From Hydractinia symbiolongicarpus (taxonomy: Eukaryota > Cnidaria > Hydrozoa > Anthoathecata > Hydractiniidae), in the NCBI RefSeq assembly GCF_029227915.1, contig NC_079879.1, positions 682,001 through 746,000 on the forward strand: a DNA stretch of 64,000 bases, in the 5' to 3' direction. The notes beneath the pieces are model-generated. The model was not told where the DNA came from. It worked only from the letters and a program-made list of their open reading frames with translations, and searched no databases. This document shows, piece after piece, positions 24,943 to 38,573 of the stretch (positions are counted from its first letter, which is position 1; the number at the start of each line of letters is the position of its first letter). A program made the position numbers and the translations under genes.

Positions 24943-26564
24943 TTCATCACTAAAACGCATGAGACTTGTAGTTTTCAAAAATGATTTCATTTTTGATGAG
25001 ACGCTGAATAAAAGGAGTTTAATCGCCGGCAAACGAAAACCCACGATTTCCCGTAAATCCCGGACTCGGCCCTTGTAGTCAAAAGTATAAAAAGAAAGTA
25101 CGCAGGGAGTAAACTCATTTCCCGAACGATTCTTTAAATTTTTTTTCACCACTAAAATAAATTAGACTTGTAGTTTTCAAAAATGATTTCATTTTTGATG
25201 AGACGCTGAATAAAAGAAGTTTAATCGCCGGCAAACAAAAACCCGCGATTTCCCGTAAATTCCGGGCTTGGCCAGTATAGTCAAACGTATACAAGGAAAG
25301 TACCCAGGGAGTAAACTGATTTCCCGAACGATTCTTTAAATTTTTTTTCACCACTAAAACGCATGAGACTTGTAGTTTACAAAAATATTTTCATTTTTGA
25401 TGAGACGCTGAATAAAAGAAGTTTAATCTCCGGCAAACGAAAACCCGCGATTTCCCGTAGGTCCCTGACCCGGCCCGTATAGCCAAAAGTATACAAAGAA
25501 AATAAGCAGGGAGTAAACTCATTTCCCGAACGATTCTTTAAATTATTATTTCACCACTAAAACGCATGAGACTTGTAGTTTTCAAAAATGATTTCATTTT
25601 TGATGAGACGCTGAATAAAAGAAGTTTAATAGCCGGCAAACAAAAACCCGCGATTTCCCGTAAATCCCGGGCTTGGCCAGTATAGTCGAATGTATACGAA
25701 GAAAGTACCCAGAGAGCAAACTCATTTCCCAAACGATTTTTTAAATTATTTTTTCATCACTAAAACGCATGAGACTTGTAGTTTTCAAAAATGATTTCAT
25801 TTTTGATGAGACGCTGAATAAAAGGAGTTTAATCGCCGGCAAACGAAAACCCACGATTTCCCGTAAATCCCGGACTCGGTCCTTGTAGTCAAAAGTTTAC
25901 AAAGAAAGTACGCAGGGAGTAAACTCATTTCCTGAGCGATTCTTTAAATTATTTTTTCACCACTAAAACGCATGAGACTTGAAGTTTTTAAAAATGTTTT
26001 CATTTCTGATGAGACGCTGAATAAAAGAAGTTTAATCGCCGGCAAACAAAAACCCGCGATTTCCCGTAAAATTCGGGCTTGGCCAGTATAGTCAAATGTA
26101 TACAAGGAAAGTACCCAGGGAGTAAACTGATTTCCCGAACGATTTTTTAAATTATTTTTTCATCACTAAAAAGCATGAGACTTGTAGTTTTCAAAAATGA
26201 TTTCATTTTTGATGAGACGCTGAATAAAAGGAGTTTAATCGCCGGCAAACGAAAACCCACGATTTCCCGTAAATCCCGGACTCGGTCCTTGTAGTCAAAA
26301 GTTTACAAAGAAAGTACGCAGGGAGTAAACTCATTTCCTGAGCGATTCTTTAAATTATTTTTTCACCACTAAAACGCATGAGACTTGAAGTTTTTAAAAA
26401 TGTTTTCATTTCTGATGAGACGCTGAATAAAAGAAGTTTAATCGCCGGCAAACAAAAACCCGCGATTTCCCGTAAAATCCGGGCTTGGCCAGTATAGTCA
26501 AATGTATACAAGGAAAGTACCCAGGGAGTAAACTGATTTCCCGAACGATTTTTTAAATTATTTT
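24943..26564 (+). repeat. 8-monomer unit (1,622 bp), 6-mer plus duplicated GGTCCTTG/GAAGTTTTT dimer
   Basis: Same 6-mer base, but the repeated pair is the GGTCCTTG monomer (with the rare AAAGTTTACAAAG) and the GAAGTTTTT/AAATCCGGGC hybrid. This pair is seen at about 25,755-26,160 and again to about 26,564. AAAAGCATGAG appears in both copies of the start that follows. Confidence 0.82.
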
Positions 26565-27577
26565 TTCATCACTAAAAAGCATGAGACTTGTAGTTTTCAA
26601 AAATGATTTCATTTTTGATGAGACGCTGAATAAAAGGAGTTTAATCGCCGGCAAACGAAAACCCACGATTTCCCGTAAATCCCGGACTCGGCCCTTGTAG
26701 TCAAAAGTATAAAAAGAAAGTACGCAGGGAGTAAACTCATTTCCCGAACGATTCTTTAAATTTTTTTTCACCACTAAAATACATTAGACTTGTAGTTTTT
26801 AAAAATGATTTCATTTTTGATGAGACGCTGAATAAAAGAAGTTTAATCGCCGGCAAACAAAAACCCGCGATTTCCCGTAAATTCCGGGCTTGGCCAGTAT
26901 AGTCAAACGTATACAAGGAAAGTACCCAGGGAGTAAACTGATTTCCCGAACGATTCTTTAAATTTTTTTTCACCACTAAAACGCATGAGACTTGTAGTTT
27001 ACAAAAATATTTTCATTTTTGATGAGACGCTGAATAAAAGAAGTTTAATCTCCGGCAAACGAAAACCCGCGATTTCCCGTAGGTCCCTGACCCGGCCCGT
27101 ATAGCCAAAAGTATACAAAGAAAATAAGCAGGGAGTAAACTCATTTCCCGAACGATTCTTTAAATTATTATTTCACCACTAAAACGCATGAGACTTGTAG
27201 TTTTCAAAAATGATTTCATTTTTGATGAGACGCTGAATAAAAGAAGTTTAATCGCCGGCAAACAAAAACCCGCGATTTCCCGTAAATCCCGGGCTTGGCC
27301 AGTATAGTCGAATGTATACGAAGAAAGTACCCAGAGAGCAAACTCATTTCCCAAACGATTTTTTAAATTATTTTTTCATCACTAAAACGCATGAGACTTG
27401 TAGTTTTCAAAAATGATTTCATTTTTGATGAGACGCTGAATAAAAGGAGTTTAATCGCCGGCAAACGAAAACCCACGATTTCCCGTAAATCCCGGACTCG
27501 GTCCTTGTAGTCAAAAGTATACAAAGAAAGTACGCAGGGAGTAAACTCATTTCCCGAGCGATTCTTTAAATTATTTT
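26565..27577 (+). repeat. Third, partial unit of the 6/8-mer series (5 monomers)
   Basis: Five monomers in the basic order. The sequence then leaves the series through the non-hybrid GAAGTTTTT/AAATAAAAGAGG monomer, as copy 1 does at about 8,314-8,517. From here to 30,607 the order follows 8,518-12,358, minus three monomers near 28,000. Confidence 0.8.
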
Positions 27578-30500
27578 TTCACCACTAAAACGCATGAGAC
27601 TTGAAGTTTTTAAAAATGTTTTCATTTCTGATGAGACGCTAAATAAAAGAGGTTTAATCGCCGGCAAACGAAAACCCGCGATTTCCCGTAAATCCCGGGC
27701 TTGGCCCGTATAGTCGAATGTATACAAAGAAAGTACCCAGGGAGTAAACTCATTTCCCGAACGATTTTTTTAAATTATTTTTTCACCACTAAAACGCATG
27801 AGACTTGTAGTTTATAAAAATGATTTTATTTTTGATGAGACGCTGAATAAAAGGAGTTTAATCGCCGGCAAACGAAAACCCACGATTTCCCGTAAATCCC
27901 GGACTCGGTCCTTGTAGTCAAAAGTATACAAAGAAAGTACGCAGGGAGTAAACTCATTTCCCGAACGATTCTTTAAATTATTATTTCACCACTAAAACGC
28001 ATGAGACTTGTAGTTTACAAACATATTTTCATTTTTGATGAGACGCTGAATAAAAGAAGTTTAATCGCCGGCAAACGAAAACCCGCGATTTTCCGTATAT
28101 CACGGACTCGGCCCGTATAGTCAAAAGTATACAAAGAAAGTACCCAGGGAGTAAACTCATTTCCCGAACGATTCTTTAAATTATTTTTTCACCACTAAAA
28201 CGCATGAGACTTGTAGTTTTCAAAAATGATTTCATTTTTCATAAGACGCTGAATAAAAGGAGTTTAATCGCCGGCTAACGAAAACACGCGATTTCCCGTA
28301 TATCCCGGACTTGCCCCGTATAGTCGAATGTATACAAAGATAGTACCCAGGGAGTAAACTTATTTCCCGAACGATGTTTTAAATAATTTTTTCACCACTA
28401 AAACGCATGAGACTTGTAGTTTTCAAAAATGATTTCATTTTTGATGAGACGCCGAATAAAAGGAGTTTAATCTCCGGCAAACAAAAACCCGCAATTTCCC
28501 GTAAATCCCGGACCCGGCCCGTATAGTCGAATGTATACAAAGAAAGTAAACTGGGAGTAAACTCATTTCCCGAACGATTTTTTAAATTAATTTTTTACCA
28601 CTAAAACGCATAAGACTTGTAGTTTTTAAAAATGATTTCATTTTTGATGAGACGCTGAATAAAAGGAGTTTAATCGCCGGCAAACGAAAACCCGCGATTT
28701 CCCGTACATCCCGGACTCGGCCCGTATAGTGGAATGTATACAAGGAAAGTACCCAGGGAGTAAACTGATTTCCCGAACGATTCTTTAAATTTTTTTTCAC
28801 CACTAAAACGCATGAGACTTGTAGTTTACAAAAATATTTTCATTTTTGATGAGACGCTGAATAAAAGAAGTTTAATCGCCGGCAAACGAAAACCCGCGAT
28901 TTTCCGTATATCACGGACTCGGCCCGTATAGTCAAAAGTATACAAAGAAAGTACCCAGGGAGTAAACTCATTTCCCGAACGATTTTTTAAATTATTTTTT
29001 CACCACTAAAACGCACGAGACTTGTAGTTTTCAAAAATGATTTCATTTTTGATGAGACGCTGATTAAAAGGAGTTTAATCTCCGGCAAACGAAAATCCGC
29101 GATTACCCGTTGGTTCCTGACTCGGCCCGTATAGCCAAAAGTATACAAAGAAAATACACAGGGAGTAAACTAATTTCCCGAACGATTCTTTAAATTATTA
29201 TTTCACCACTAAAACGCATGAGACTTGTAGTTTTCAAAAATGATTTCATTTTTGATGAGACGCTGAATAAAAGAAGTTTAATCTCCGGCAAACAAAAACC
29301 CGCTATTTCCCGTAAATCCCGGGCTTGGCCAGTATAGTCGAATGTATACGAAGAAAGTACCCAGAAAGTAAACTCATTTCCCGAACGATTTTTTAAATTA
29401 TTTTTTCACCACTAAAACGCACGAGACTTGTAGTTTTCAAAAATGATTTCATTTTTGATGAGACGCTGAATAAAAGAAGTTAAATCGCCGGCAATCGAAA
29501 ACACGCGATTTCCTGTAAATCCCGGGCCTGGCCCGTACAGTCCAATGTGTACAAAGAAAGTACCCAGTGAGTAAATTGATTTCCCGAGCGATTCTTTAAA
29601 TTATTTTTTCACCACTAAAACGCATGAGACTTGAAGTTTTTAAAAATGTTTTCATTTCTGATGAGACACTAAATAAAAGAGGTTTAATCACCGGCAAACG
29701 AAAACCCGCGATTTCCCGTAAATCCCGGGCTTGGCCCGTATAGTCGAATGTATACAAAGAAAGTACCCAGGGAGTAAACTCATTTCCCGAACGATTCTTT
29801 AAATTATTATTTCACCACTAAAACGCATGAGACTTGTAGTTTTCAAAAATGTTTTCATTCTTGATAAGACGCTGAAAAAAAAAAGTTTAATCGCCGGCAA
29901 TCGAAAACCCGAGATTTCCCGTAAATCCCGGGCTTGACCCTTATAGTCAAAAGTACACAAAAAAAGTACCCAGGCAGTAAACTCATTTTTGGAACGTTTT
30001 TTTGAATTATCTTTTCACCACTATAACGCATGAGACTTGTAGTATTCAAAAATGTTTTCACTTTTGATGGGACGCTGAATAGAAGATGTTTAATCGCCGG
30101 CAAACGAAAACCCGCGATTTCCCGTAAATTCCGGTCTTGGCCCGTATAGTCGAATGTATACAAAGAAAGTACCCAGGGAGTAAACTCATTTCCCGAACGA
30201 TTTTTTAAATTAATTTTTCACCACTAAAACGCATGAGACTTGTAGTTTATAAAAATGATTTCATTTTTGATGAGACGCTGAATAAAAGGAGTTTAATCGC
30301 CGGCAAACGAAAACCCGCGATTTCCCGTACATCCCGGACTCGGCCCGTATAGTCGAATATATACAAGGAAAGTAACCAGGGAGTAAACTGATTTCCCGAA
30401 CGATTCTTTAAATTTTTTTTCACCACTAAAACGCATGAGACTTGTAGTTTACAAAAATATTTTCATTTTTGATGAGACGCTGAATAAAAGAAGTTTAATC

Positions 30501-30607
30501 GCCGGCAAACGAAAACCCGCGATTTTCCGTATATCACGGACTCGGCCCGTATAGTCAAAAGTATACAAAGAAAGTACCCGGGGAGTAAACTCATTTCCCG
30601 AACGATT

Positions 30608-33600
30608 CTTTAAATTATTTTTTCACCACTAAAACGCATGAGACTTGTAGTTTTCAAAAATGATTTCATTTTTGATGAGACGCTGAATAAAAGGAGTTTA
30701 ATCACCGGCAAACAAAAACTCGCGATTTCCCGTAAATCCGGGACCCGGCCCGTATAGTCAAAAGTATACCAAGAAAGTACGCAGGGAGTAAACTCATTTC
30801 CCGAACGATTTTTTAAATTAATTTTTTACCACTAAAACGCATAAGACTTGTAGTTTTCAAAAACGATTTCATTTCTGATGAGACGCTAAATAGAAGAGGT
30901 TTAATCGCCGACAAACGAAAACCCGCGATTTCCCGTAAATCCCGGGCTTGGCCCGTATAGTCGAATGTATACAAAGAAAGTACCCAGGGAGTAAACTCAT
31001 TTCCCGAACGATTTTTTAAATTATTTTTTCACCACTAAAACGCATGAGACTTGTAGTTTTCAAAAATGTTTTCATTTTTGATGAGACGCTGAATAAAAGG
31101 AGTTTAATTGCCGGCAAACGAAAACCCACGATTTCCCGTAAATCCCGGACTCGGTCCTTGTAGTTAAAAGTATACAAACAAAGTACGCAGGGAGTAAACT
31201 CATTTCCCGAACGATTCTTTAAATTATTATTTCACCACTAAAACGCATGAGACTTGTAGTTTTCAAAAATGTTTTCATTCTTCATAAGACGCTGAAAAAA
31301 AAAAGTTTAATCGCCGGCAATCGAAAACCCGAGATTTCCCGTAAATCCCGGGCTTGACCCCTATAGTCAAAAGTACACAAAGAAAGTACCCAGGCAAAAA
31401 ACTCATTTTTGGAACATTTTTTTGAATTATCTTTTCACCACTATAACGCATGAGACTTGTAGTATTCAAAAATGTTTTCATTTTTGATGGGACGCTGAAT
31501 CGAAGAAGTTTAATCGCCGGCAAACGAAAACCCGCGATTTCCCGTAAATTCCGGGCTTGGCCCGTATAGTCGAATGTATACAAAGAAAGTACCCAGGGAG
31601 TAAACTCATTTCCCGAACGATTTTTTAAATTATTTTTTCACCACTAAAACGCATGAGACTTGTAGTTTATAAAAATGATTTCATTTTTGATGAGACGCTG
31701 AATAAAAGGAGTTTAATCGCCGGCAAACGAAAACCCGCAATTTCCCGTACATCCCGGACTCGGCCCGTATAGTCGAATGTATACAAGGAAAGTAACCAGG
31801 GAGTAAACTGATTTCCCGAACGATTCTTTAAATTTTTTTTCACCACTAAAACGCATGAGACTTGTAGTTTACAAAAATATTTTCATTTTTGATGAGACGC
31901 TGAATAAAAGAAGTTTAATAGCCGGCAAACGAAAACCCGCGATTTTCCGTATATCACGGACTCGGCCCGTATAGTCGAATGTATACAAGGAAAGTAACCA
32001 GGGAGTAAACTGATTTCCCGAACGATTCTTTAAATTTTTTTTCACCACTAAAACGCATGAGACTTGTAGTTTACAAAAATATTTTCATTTTTGATGAGAC
32101 GCTGAATAAAAGAAGTTTAATCGCCGGCAAACGAAAACCCGCGATTTTCCGTATATCACGGACTCGGCCCGTATAGTCAAAAGTATACAAAGAAAGTACC
32201 CGGGGAGTAAACTCATTTCCCGAACGATTTTTTAAATTATTTTTTCACCACTAAAACGCACGAGACTTGTAGTTTTCAAAAATGATTTCATTTTTGATGA
32301 GACGCTGAATAAAAGGAGTTTAATCACCGGCAAACGAAAACGCACGATTTCCCGTAAATCCCGGACTCGGCCCGTATAGTCAAAAGTATACAAAGAAAGT
32401 AAACTGGGAGTAAACTCATTTCCCGAACGATTTTTTAAATTAATTTTTTACCACTAAAACGCATAAGACTTGTAATTTTCAAAAACGATTTCATTTCTGA
32501 TGAGACGCTAAATAAAAGAGGTTTAATCGCCGACAAACGAAAACCCGCGATTTCCCGTAAATCCCGGGCTTGGCCCGTATAGTCGAATGTATACAAAGAA
32601 AGTACCCAGGGAGTAAACTCATTTCCCGAACGATTTTTTAAATTATTTTTTCACCACTAAAACGCATGAGACTTGTAGTTTATAAAAATGATTTTTTTTT
32701 TGATGAGACGCTGAATAAAAGGAGTTTAATCGCCGGCAAACAAAAACCCACGATTTCCCGTAAATTCCGGGCTTGGCCCGTATAGTCGAATGTATACAAA
32801 GAAAGTACCCAGGGAGTAAACTCATTTCCCGAACGATTTTTTAAATTATTTTTTCACCACTAAAACGCATGAGACTTGTAGTTTTCAAAAATGTTTTCAT
32901 TCTTGATAAGACGCTGAAAAAAAAAAGTTTAATCGCCGGCAATCGAAAACCCGAGATTTCCCGTAAATCCCGGGCTTGACCCCTATAGTCAAAAGTACAC
33001 AAAGAAAGTACCGAGGCAGTAAACTCATTTTTGGAACGTTTTTTTGAATTATTTTTTCACCACTAAAACGCATGAGACTTGTAGTTTATAAAAATGATTT
33101 CATTTTTGATGAGACGCTGAATAAAAGGAGTTTAATCGCCGGCAAACGAAAACCCGCAATTTCCCGTACATCCCGGACTCGGCCCGTATAGTCGAATGTA
33201 TACAAGGAAAGTAACCAGGGAGTAAACTGATTTCCCGAACGATTCTTTAAATTTTTTTTCACCACTAAAACGCATGAGACTTGTAGTTTACAAAAATATT
33301 TTCATTTTTGATGAGACGCTGAATAAAAGAAGTTTAATCGCCGGCAAACGAAAACCCGCGATTTTCCGTATATCACGGACTCGGCCCGTATAGTCGAATG
33401 TATACAAGGAAAGTAACCAGGGAGTAAACTGATTTCCCGAACGATTCTTTAAATTTTTTTTCACCACTAAAACGCATGAGACTTGTAGTTTATAAAAATG
33501 ATTTCATTTTTGATGAGACGCTGAATAAAAGGAGTTTAATCGCCGGCAAACGAAAACCTGCGATTTCCCGTAAATTCCGGGCTTGGCCCGTATAGTCGAA

Positions 33601-35327
33601 TGTATACAAAGAAAGTACCCAGGGAGTAAACTCATTTCCCGAACGATTTTTTAAATTATTTTTTCACCACTAAAACGCATGAGACTTGTAGTTTATAAAA
33701 ATGATTTCATTTTTGATGAGACGCTGAATAAAAGGAGTTTAATCGCCGGCAAACGAAAACCCGCAATTTCCCGTACATCCCGGACTCGGCCCGTATAGTC
33801 GAATGTATACAAGGAAAGTAACCAGGGAGTAAACTGATTTCCCGAACGATTCTTTAAATTTTTTTTCACCACTAAAACGCATGAGACTTGTAGTTTACAA
33901 AAATATTTTCATTTTTGATGAGACGCTGAATAAAAGAAGTTTAATCGCCGGCAAACGAAAACCCGCGATTTTCCGTATATCACGGACTCGGCCCGTATAG
34001 TCGAATGTATACAAGGAAAGTAACCAGGGAGTAAACTGATTTCCCGAACGATTCTTTAAATTTTTTTTCACCACTAAAACGCATGAGACTTGTAGTTTAC
34101 AAAAATATTTTCATTTTTGATGAGACGCTGAATAAAAGAAGTTTAATCGCCGGCAAACGAAAACCCGCGATTTTCCGTATATCACGGACTCGGCCCGTAT
34201 AGTCAAAAGTATACAAAGAAAGTACCCGGGGAGTAAACTCATTTCCCGAACGATTTTTTAAGTTATTTTTTCACCACTAAAACGCACGAGACTTGTAGTT
34301 TTCAAAAATGATTTCATTTTTGATGAGACGCTGAATAAAAGGAGTTTAATCACCGGCAAACGAAAACTCACGATTTCCCGTAAATCCCGGACTCGGCCCG
34401 TATAGTCAAAAGTATACAAAGAAAGTAAACTGGGAGTAAACTCATTTCCCGAACGATTTTTTAAATTAATTTTTTACCACTAAAACGCATAAGACTTGTA
34501 GTTTTCAAAAACGATTTCATTTCTGATGAGACGCTAAATAAAAGAGGTTTAATCGCCGACAAACGAAAACCCGCGATTTCCCGTAAATCCCGGGCTTGGC
34601 CCGTATAGTCGAATGTATACAAAGAAAGTACCCAGGGAGTAAACTCATTTCCCGAACGATTTTTTAAATTATTTTTTCACCACTAAAACGCATGAGACTT
34701 GTAGTTTATAAAAATGATTTTATTTTTGATGAGACGCTGAATAAAAGGAGTTTAATCGCCGGCAAACGGAAACCCACGATTTCCCGTAAATCCCGGGCTT
34801 GACCCCTATAGTCAAAAGTACACAAAGAAAGTACCCAGGCAGTAAACTCATTTTTGGAACGTTTTTTTTTTAATTATCTTTTCACCACTATAACGCATGA
34901 GACTTGTAGTATTCGAAAATCTTTTCATTTTTGATGGGACGCTGAATAGAAGATGTTTAATCGCCGGCAAACGAAAACCCGCGATTTCCCGTAAATTCCG
35001 GTCTTGGCCCGTATAGTCGAATGTATACAAAGAAAGTACCCAGTGATTAAACTCATTTCCCGAACGATTTTTTAAATTATTTTTTCACCACTAAAACGCA
35101 TGAGACTGGTAGTTTATAAAAATGATTTCATTTTTGATGAGACGCTGAATAAAAGGACTTTAATCGCCGGCAAACGAAAACCCGCGATTTCCCGTACATC
35201 CCGGACTCGGCCCGTATAGTCGAATGTATACAAGGAAAGTAACCAGGGAGTAAACTGATTTCCCGAACGATTCTTTAAATTTTTTTTCACCACTAAAACG
35301 CATGAGACTTGTAGTTTACAAAAATAT
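30608..35327 (+). repeat. Mixed block with 3-monomer and 10-monomer spacing
   Basis: Made of the TACATCCCGG/TATATCAC pair, the TTACC/CATAAG monomer with TTCTGATGAG and CGCCGACAAAC, and the divergent TTTTGGAAC type. The series TATATCAC, ACGCACGAG, TTACC/CATAAG, GTTTATAAAAATG occurs at 32,041 and again at 34,067 (2,026 bases, ten monomers). A 3-monomer step of 607 bases links 33,056 and 33,663. Adjacent TATATCAC monomers at about 31,838 and 32,041, and at 33,865 and 34,067, are near-identical twins. Confidence 0.75.
34676..34880 (+). repeat. Hybrid monomer, ordinary to divergent subtype
   Basis: Begins as a GTTTATAAAAATG monomer with AAACGGAAACCCACG and continues from the core as CTTGACCCCTATAG and AGGCAGTAAAC, ending in a lengthened T-run before TAATTATC. 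It is 205 bp long. The same kind of join is seen at 10,751, 35,691, 37,314 and 43,805, with the switch always in the GC-rich core. Confidence 0.75.
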
Positions 35328-36950
35328 TTTCATTTTTGATGAGACGCTGAATAAAAGAAGTTTAATCGCCGGCAAACGAAAACCCGCGATTTTCCGTATA
35401 TCACGGACTCTGCCCGTATAGTCAAAAGTATACAAAGAAAGTACCCGGGGAGTAAACTCATTTCCAAAACGATTTTTTAAATTATTTTTTCACCACTAAA
35501 ACGCACGAGACTTGTAGTTTTCAAAAATGATTTCATTTTTGATGAGACGCTGAATAAAAGGAGTTTAATCTCCGGCAAACGAAAACCCGCGATTTCCCGT
35601 ACGTCCCTGACCCGGCCGTATAGTCAAAAGTATACAAAGAAAGTACCCAGGGAGTAAACTCATTTCCCGAACGATTCTTTAAATTATTTTTTCACCACTA
35701 AAACGCATGAGACTTGTAGTTTATAAAAATGATTTTATTTTTGATGAGACGCTGAATAAAAGGAGTTTAATCGCCGGCAAACGAAAACCCACGATTTCCC
35801 GTAAATTCCGGTCTTGACCCCTATAGTCAAAAGTACACAAAGAAAGTACCCAGGCAGTAAACTCATTTTTGGAACGTTTTTTTGAATTATCTTTTCACCA
35901 CTATAACGCATGAGACTTGTAGTATTCGAAAATGTTTTCATTTTTGATGGGACGCTGAATAGAAGATGTTTAATCGCCGGCAAACGAAAACCCGCGATTT
36001 CCCGTAAATTCCGGTCTTGGCCCGTATAGTCGAATGTGTACAAAGAAAGTACCCAGGGAGTAAACTCATTTCCCGAACGATTTTTTAAATTATTTTTTCA
36101 CCACTAAAACGCATGAGACTTGTAGTTTACAAAAATATTTTCATTTTTGATGAGACGCTGAATAAAAGAAGTTTAATCGCCGGCAAACGAAAACCCGCGA
36201 TTTTCCGTATATCACGGACTCGACCCGTATAGTCAAAAGTATACAAAGAAAGTACCCGGGGAGTAAACTCATTTCCCGAACGATTTTATAAATTATTTTT
36301 TCACCACTAAAACGCACGAGACTTGTAGTTTTCAAAAATAATTTCATTTTTGATGAGACGCTGAATAAAAGGAGTTTAATCTCCCGCAAACGAAAACCCG
36401 CGATTTCCCGTACGTCCCTGACCCGGCCCGTATAGTCAAAAGTATACAAAGAAAGTACCCAGGGAGTAAACTCATTTCCCGAACGATTCTTTAAATTATT
36501 TTTTCACCACTAAAACGCATGAGACTTGTAGTTTTCAAAAATGATTTCATTTTTGATGACACGCTGAATAAAAGGAGTTTAATCTCCGGCAAACGAAAAC
36601 CCGCGATTTCCCGTAAATCCGGGACCCAGCCCGTATAGTCAAAAGTATACAAAGAAATTAAGCAGGGAGTAAACTCATTTCCCGAACGATTCTTTAAATT
36701 ATTTTTCCACCACTAAAACGCATGAGACTTGTAGTTTTCAAAAATGATTTCATTTTGGATGAGACGCTGAATAAAAGGAGTTTAATCACCGGCAAACAAA
36801 AACTCGCGATTTCCCGTAAATCCGGGACCCGGCCCGTATAGTCAAAAGTACACAAAGAAAGTACCCAGGCAGTAAACTCATTTTTGGAACGTTTTTTTGA
36901 ATTATCTTTTCACCACTATAACGCATGAGACTTGTAGTTTTCAAAAATGA
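35328..36950 (+). repeat. 8-monomer HOR, unit 1 (1,623 bp)
   Basis: Matches 36,951-38,573 almost base for base. The only difference I found is GTGTAC versus GTATAC near 36,038 / 37,661. Shared rare marks include CTCTGCCCG, TTTCCAAAACG, TATTCGAAAATG, ATTTTATAAATTATT, AAAAATAATTTC, CTCCCGCAAAC, GATGACACGC, AAATTAAGCAGGG and CATTTTGGATG. The unit ends where a divergent-type monomer (CACCACTATAACG) switches into the TATATCAC type, at about 36,938-36,951. Confidence 0.9.
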
Positions 36951-38573
36951 TTTCATTTTTGATGAGACGCTGAATAAAAGAAGTTTAATCGCCGGCAAAC
37001 GAAAACCCGCGATTTTCCGTATATCACGGACTCTGCCCGTATAGTCAAAAGTATACAAAGAAAGTACCCGGGGAGTAAACTCATTTCCAAAACGATTTTT
37101 TAAATTATTTTTTCACCACTAAAACGCACGAGACTTGTAGTTTTCAAAAATGATTTCATTTTTGATGAGACGCTGAATAAAAGGAGTTTAATCTCCGGCA
37201 AACGAAAACCCGCGATTTCCCGTACGTCCCTGACCCGGCCGTATAGTCAAAAGTATACAAAGAAAGTACCCAGGGAGTAAACTCATTTCCCGAACGATTC
37301 TTTAAATTATTTTTTCACCACTAAAACGCATGAGACTTGTAGTTTATAAAAATGATTTTATTTTTGATGAGACGCTGAATAAAAGGAGTTTAATCGCCGG
37401 CAAACGAAAACCCACGATTTCCCGTAAATTCCGGTCTTGACCCCTATAGTCAAAAGTACACAAAGAAAGTACCCAGGCAGTAAACTCATTTTTGGAACGT
37501 TTTTTTGAATTATCTTTTCACCACTATAACGCATGAGACTTGTAGTATTCGAAAATGTTTTCATTTTTGATGGGACGCTGAATAGAAGATGTTTAATCGC
37601 CGGCAAACGAAAACCCGCGATTTCCCGTAAATTCCGGTCTTGGCCCGTATAGTCGAATGTATACAAAGAAAGTACCCAGGGAGTAAACTCATTTCCCGAA
37701 CGATTTTTTAAATTATTTTTTCACCACTAAAACGCATGAGACTTGTAGTTTACAAAAATATTTTCATTTTTGATGAGACGCTGAATAAAAGAAGTTTAAT
37801 CGCCGGCAAACGAAAACCCGCGATTTTCCGTATATCACGGACTCGACCCGTATAGTCAAAAGTATACAAAGAAAGTACCCGGGGAGTAAACTCATTTCCC
37901 GAACGATTTTATAAATTATTTTTTCACCACTAAAACGCACGAGACTTGTAGTTTTCAAAAATAATTTCATTTTTGATGAGACGCTGAATAAAAGGAGTTT
38001 AATCTCCCGCAAACGAAAACCCGCGATTTCCCGTACGTCCCTGACCCGGCCCGTATAGTCAAAAGTATACAAAGAAAGTACCCAGGGAGTAAACTCATTT
38101 CCCGAACGATTCTTTAAATTATTTTTTCACCACTAAAACGCATGAGACTTGTAGTTTTCAAAAATGATTTCATTTTTGATGACACGCTGAATAAAAGGAG
38201 TTTAATCTCCGGCAAACGAAAACCCGCGATTTCCCGTAAATCCGGGACCCAGCCCGTATAGTCAAAAGTATACAAAGAAATTAAGCAGGGAGTAAACTCA
38301 TTTCCCGAACGATTCTTTAAATTATTTTTCCACCACTAAAACGCATGAGACTTGTAGTTTTCAAAAATGATTTCATTTTGGATGAGACGCTGAATAAAAG
38401 GAGTTTAATCACCGGCAAACAAAAACTCGCGATTTCCCGTAAATCCGGGACCCGGCCCGTATAGTCAAAAGTACACAAAGAAAGTACCCAGGCAGTAAAC
38501 TCATTTTTGGAACGTTTTTTTGAATTATCTTTTCACCACTATAACGCATGAGACTTGTAGTATTCAAAAATGT
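36951..38573 (+). repeat. 8-monomer HOR, unit 2 (1,623 bp)
   Basis: Near-identical second copy of 35,328-36,950. Past its end the divergent monomer continues normally (GTAGTATTC, GATGGGACGC to about 38,730) and is followed by one TACATCCCGG monomer up to 38,936. Unit 2 therefore holds the original right flank and unit 1 the original left flank, the geometry of a single unequal crossover. Confidence 0.9.

Larger units (their letters stand above)
15009..30607 (+). repeat. Segmental duplication within the satellite, copy 2 (expanded)
   Basis: Repeats the variant order of 1-12,358 but is about 3.2 kb longer. It lacks one monomer relative to copy 1 at about 15,348-15,358, another at 17,198-17,224, and three monomers (the 8,745-9,353 equivalent) near 28,000. 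It has gained a 4-monomer duplication at 19,876-21,294 and several 7- and 8-mer units at 21,903-27,577. The right end diverges just after the TACCCGGGGAG monomer: copy 1 continues with an ACGCACGAG monomer, copy 2 with an ACGCATGAG monomer. Which copy is ancestral at each difference cannot be told from this window. Confidence 0.83.

Noticed and set aside
35328-38573. Assembly duplication as the source of the near-identical units.
   Set aside because: It cannot be excluded from sequence alone, but the two units differ at one base and have different flanks joined by a sensible hybrid monomer, which favours a real event. Read depth would decide.
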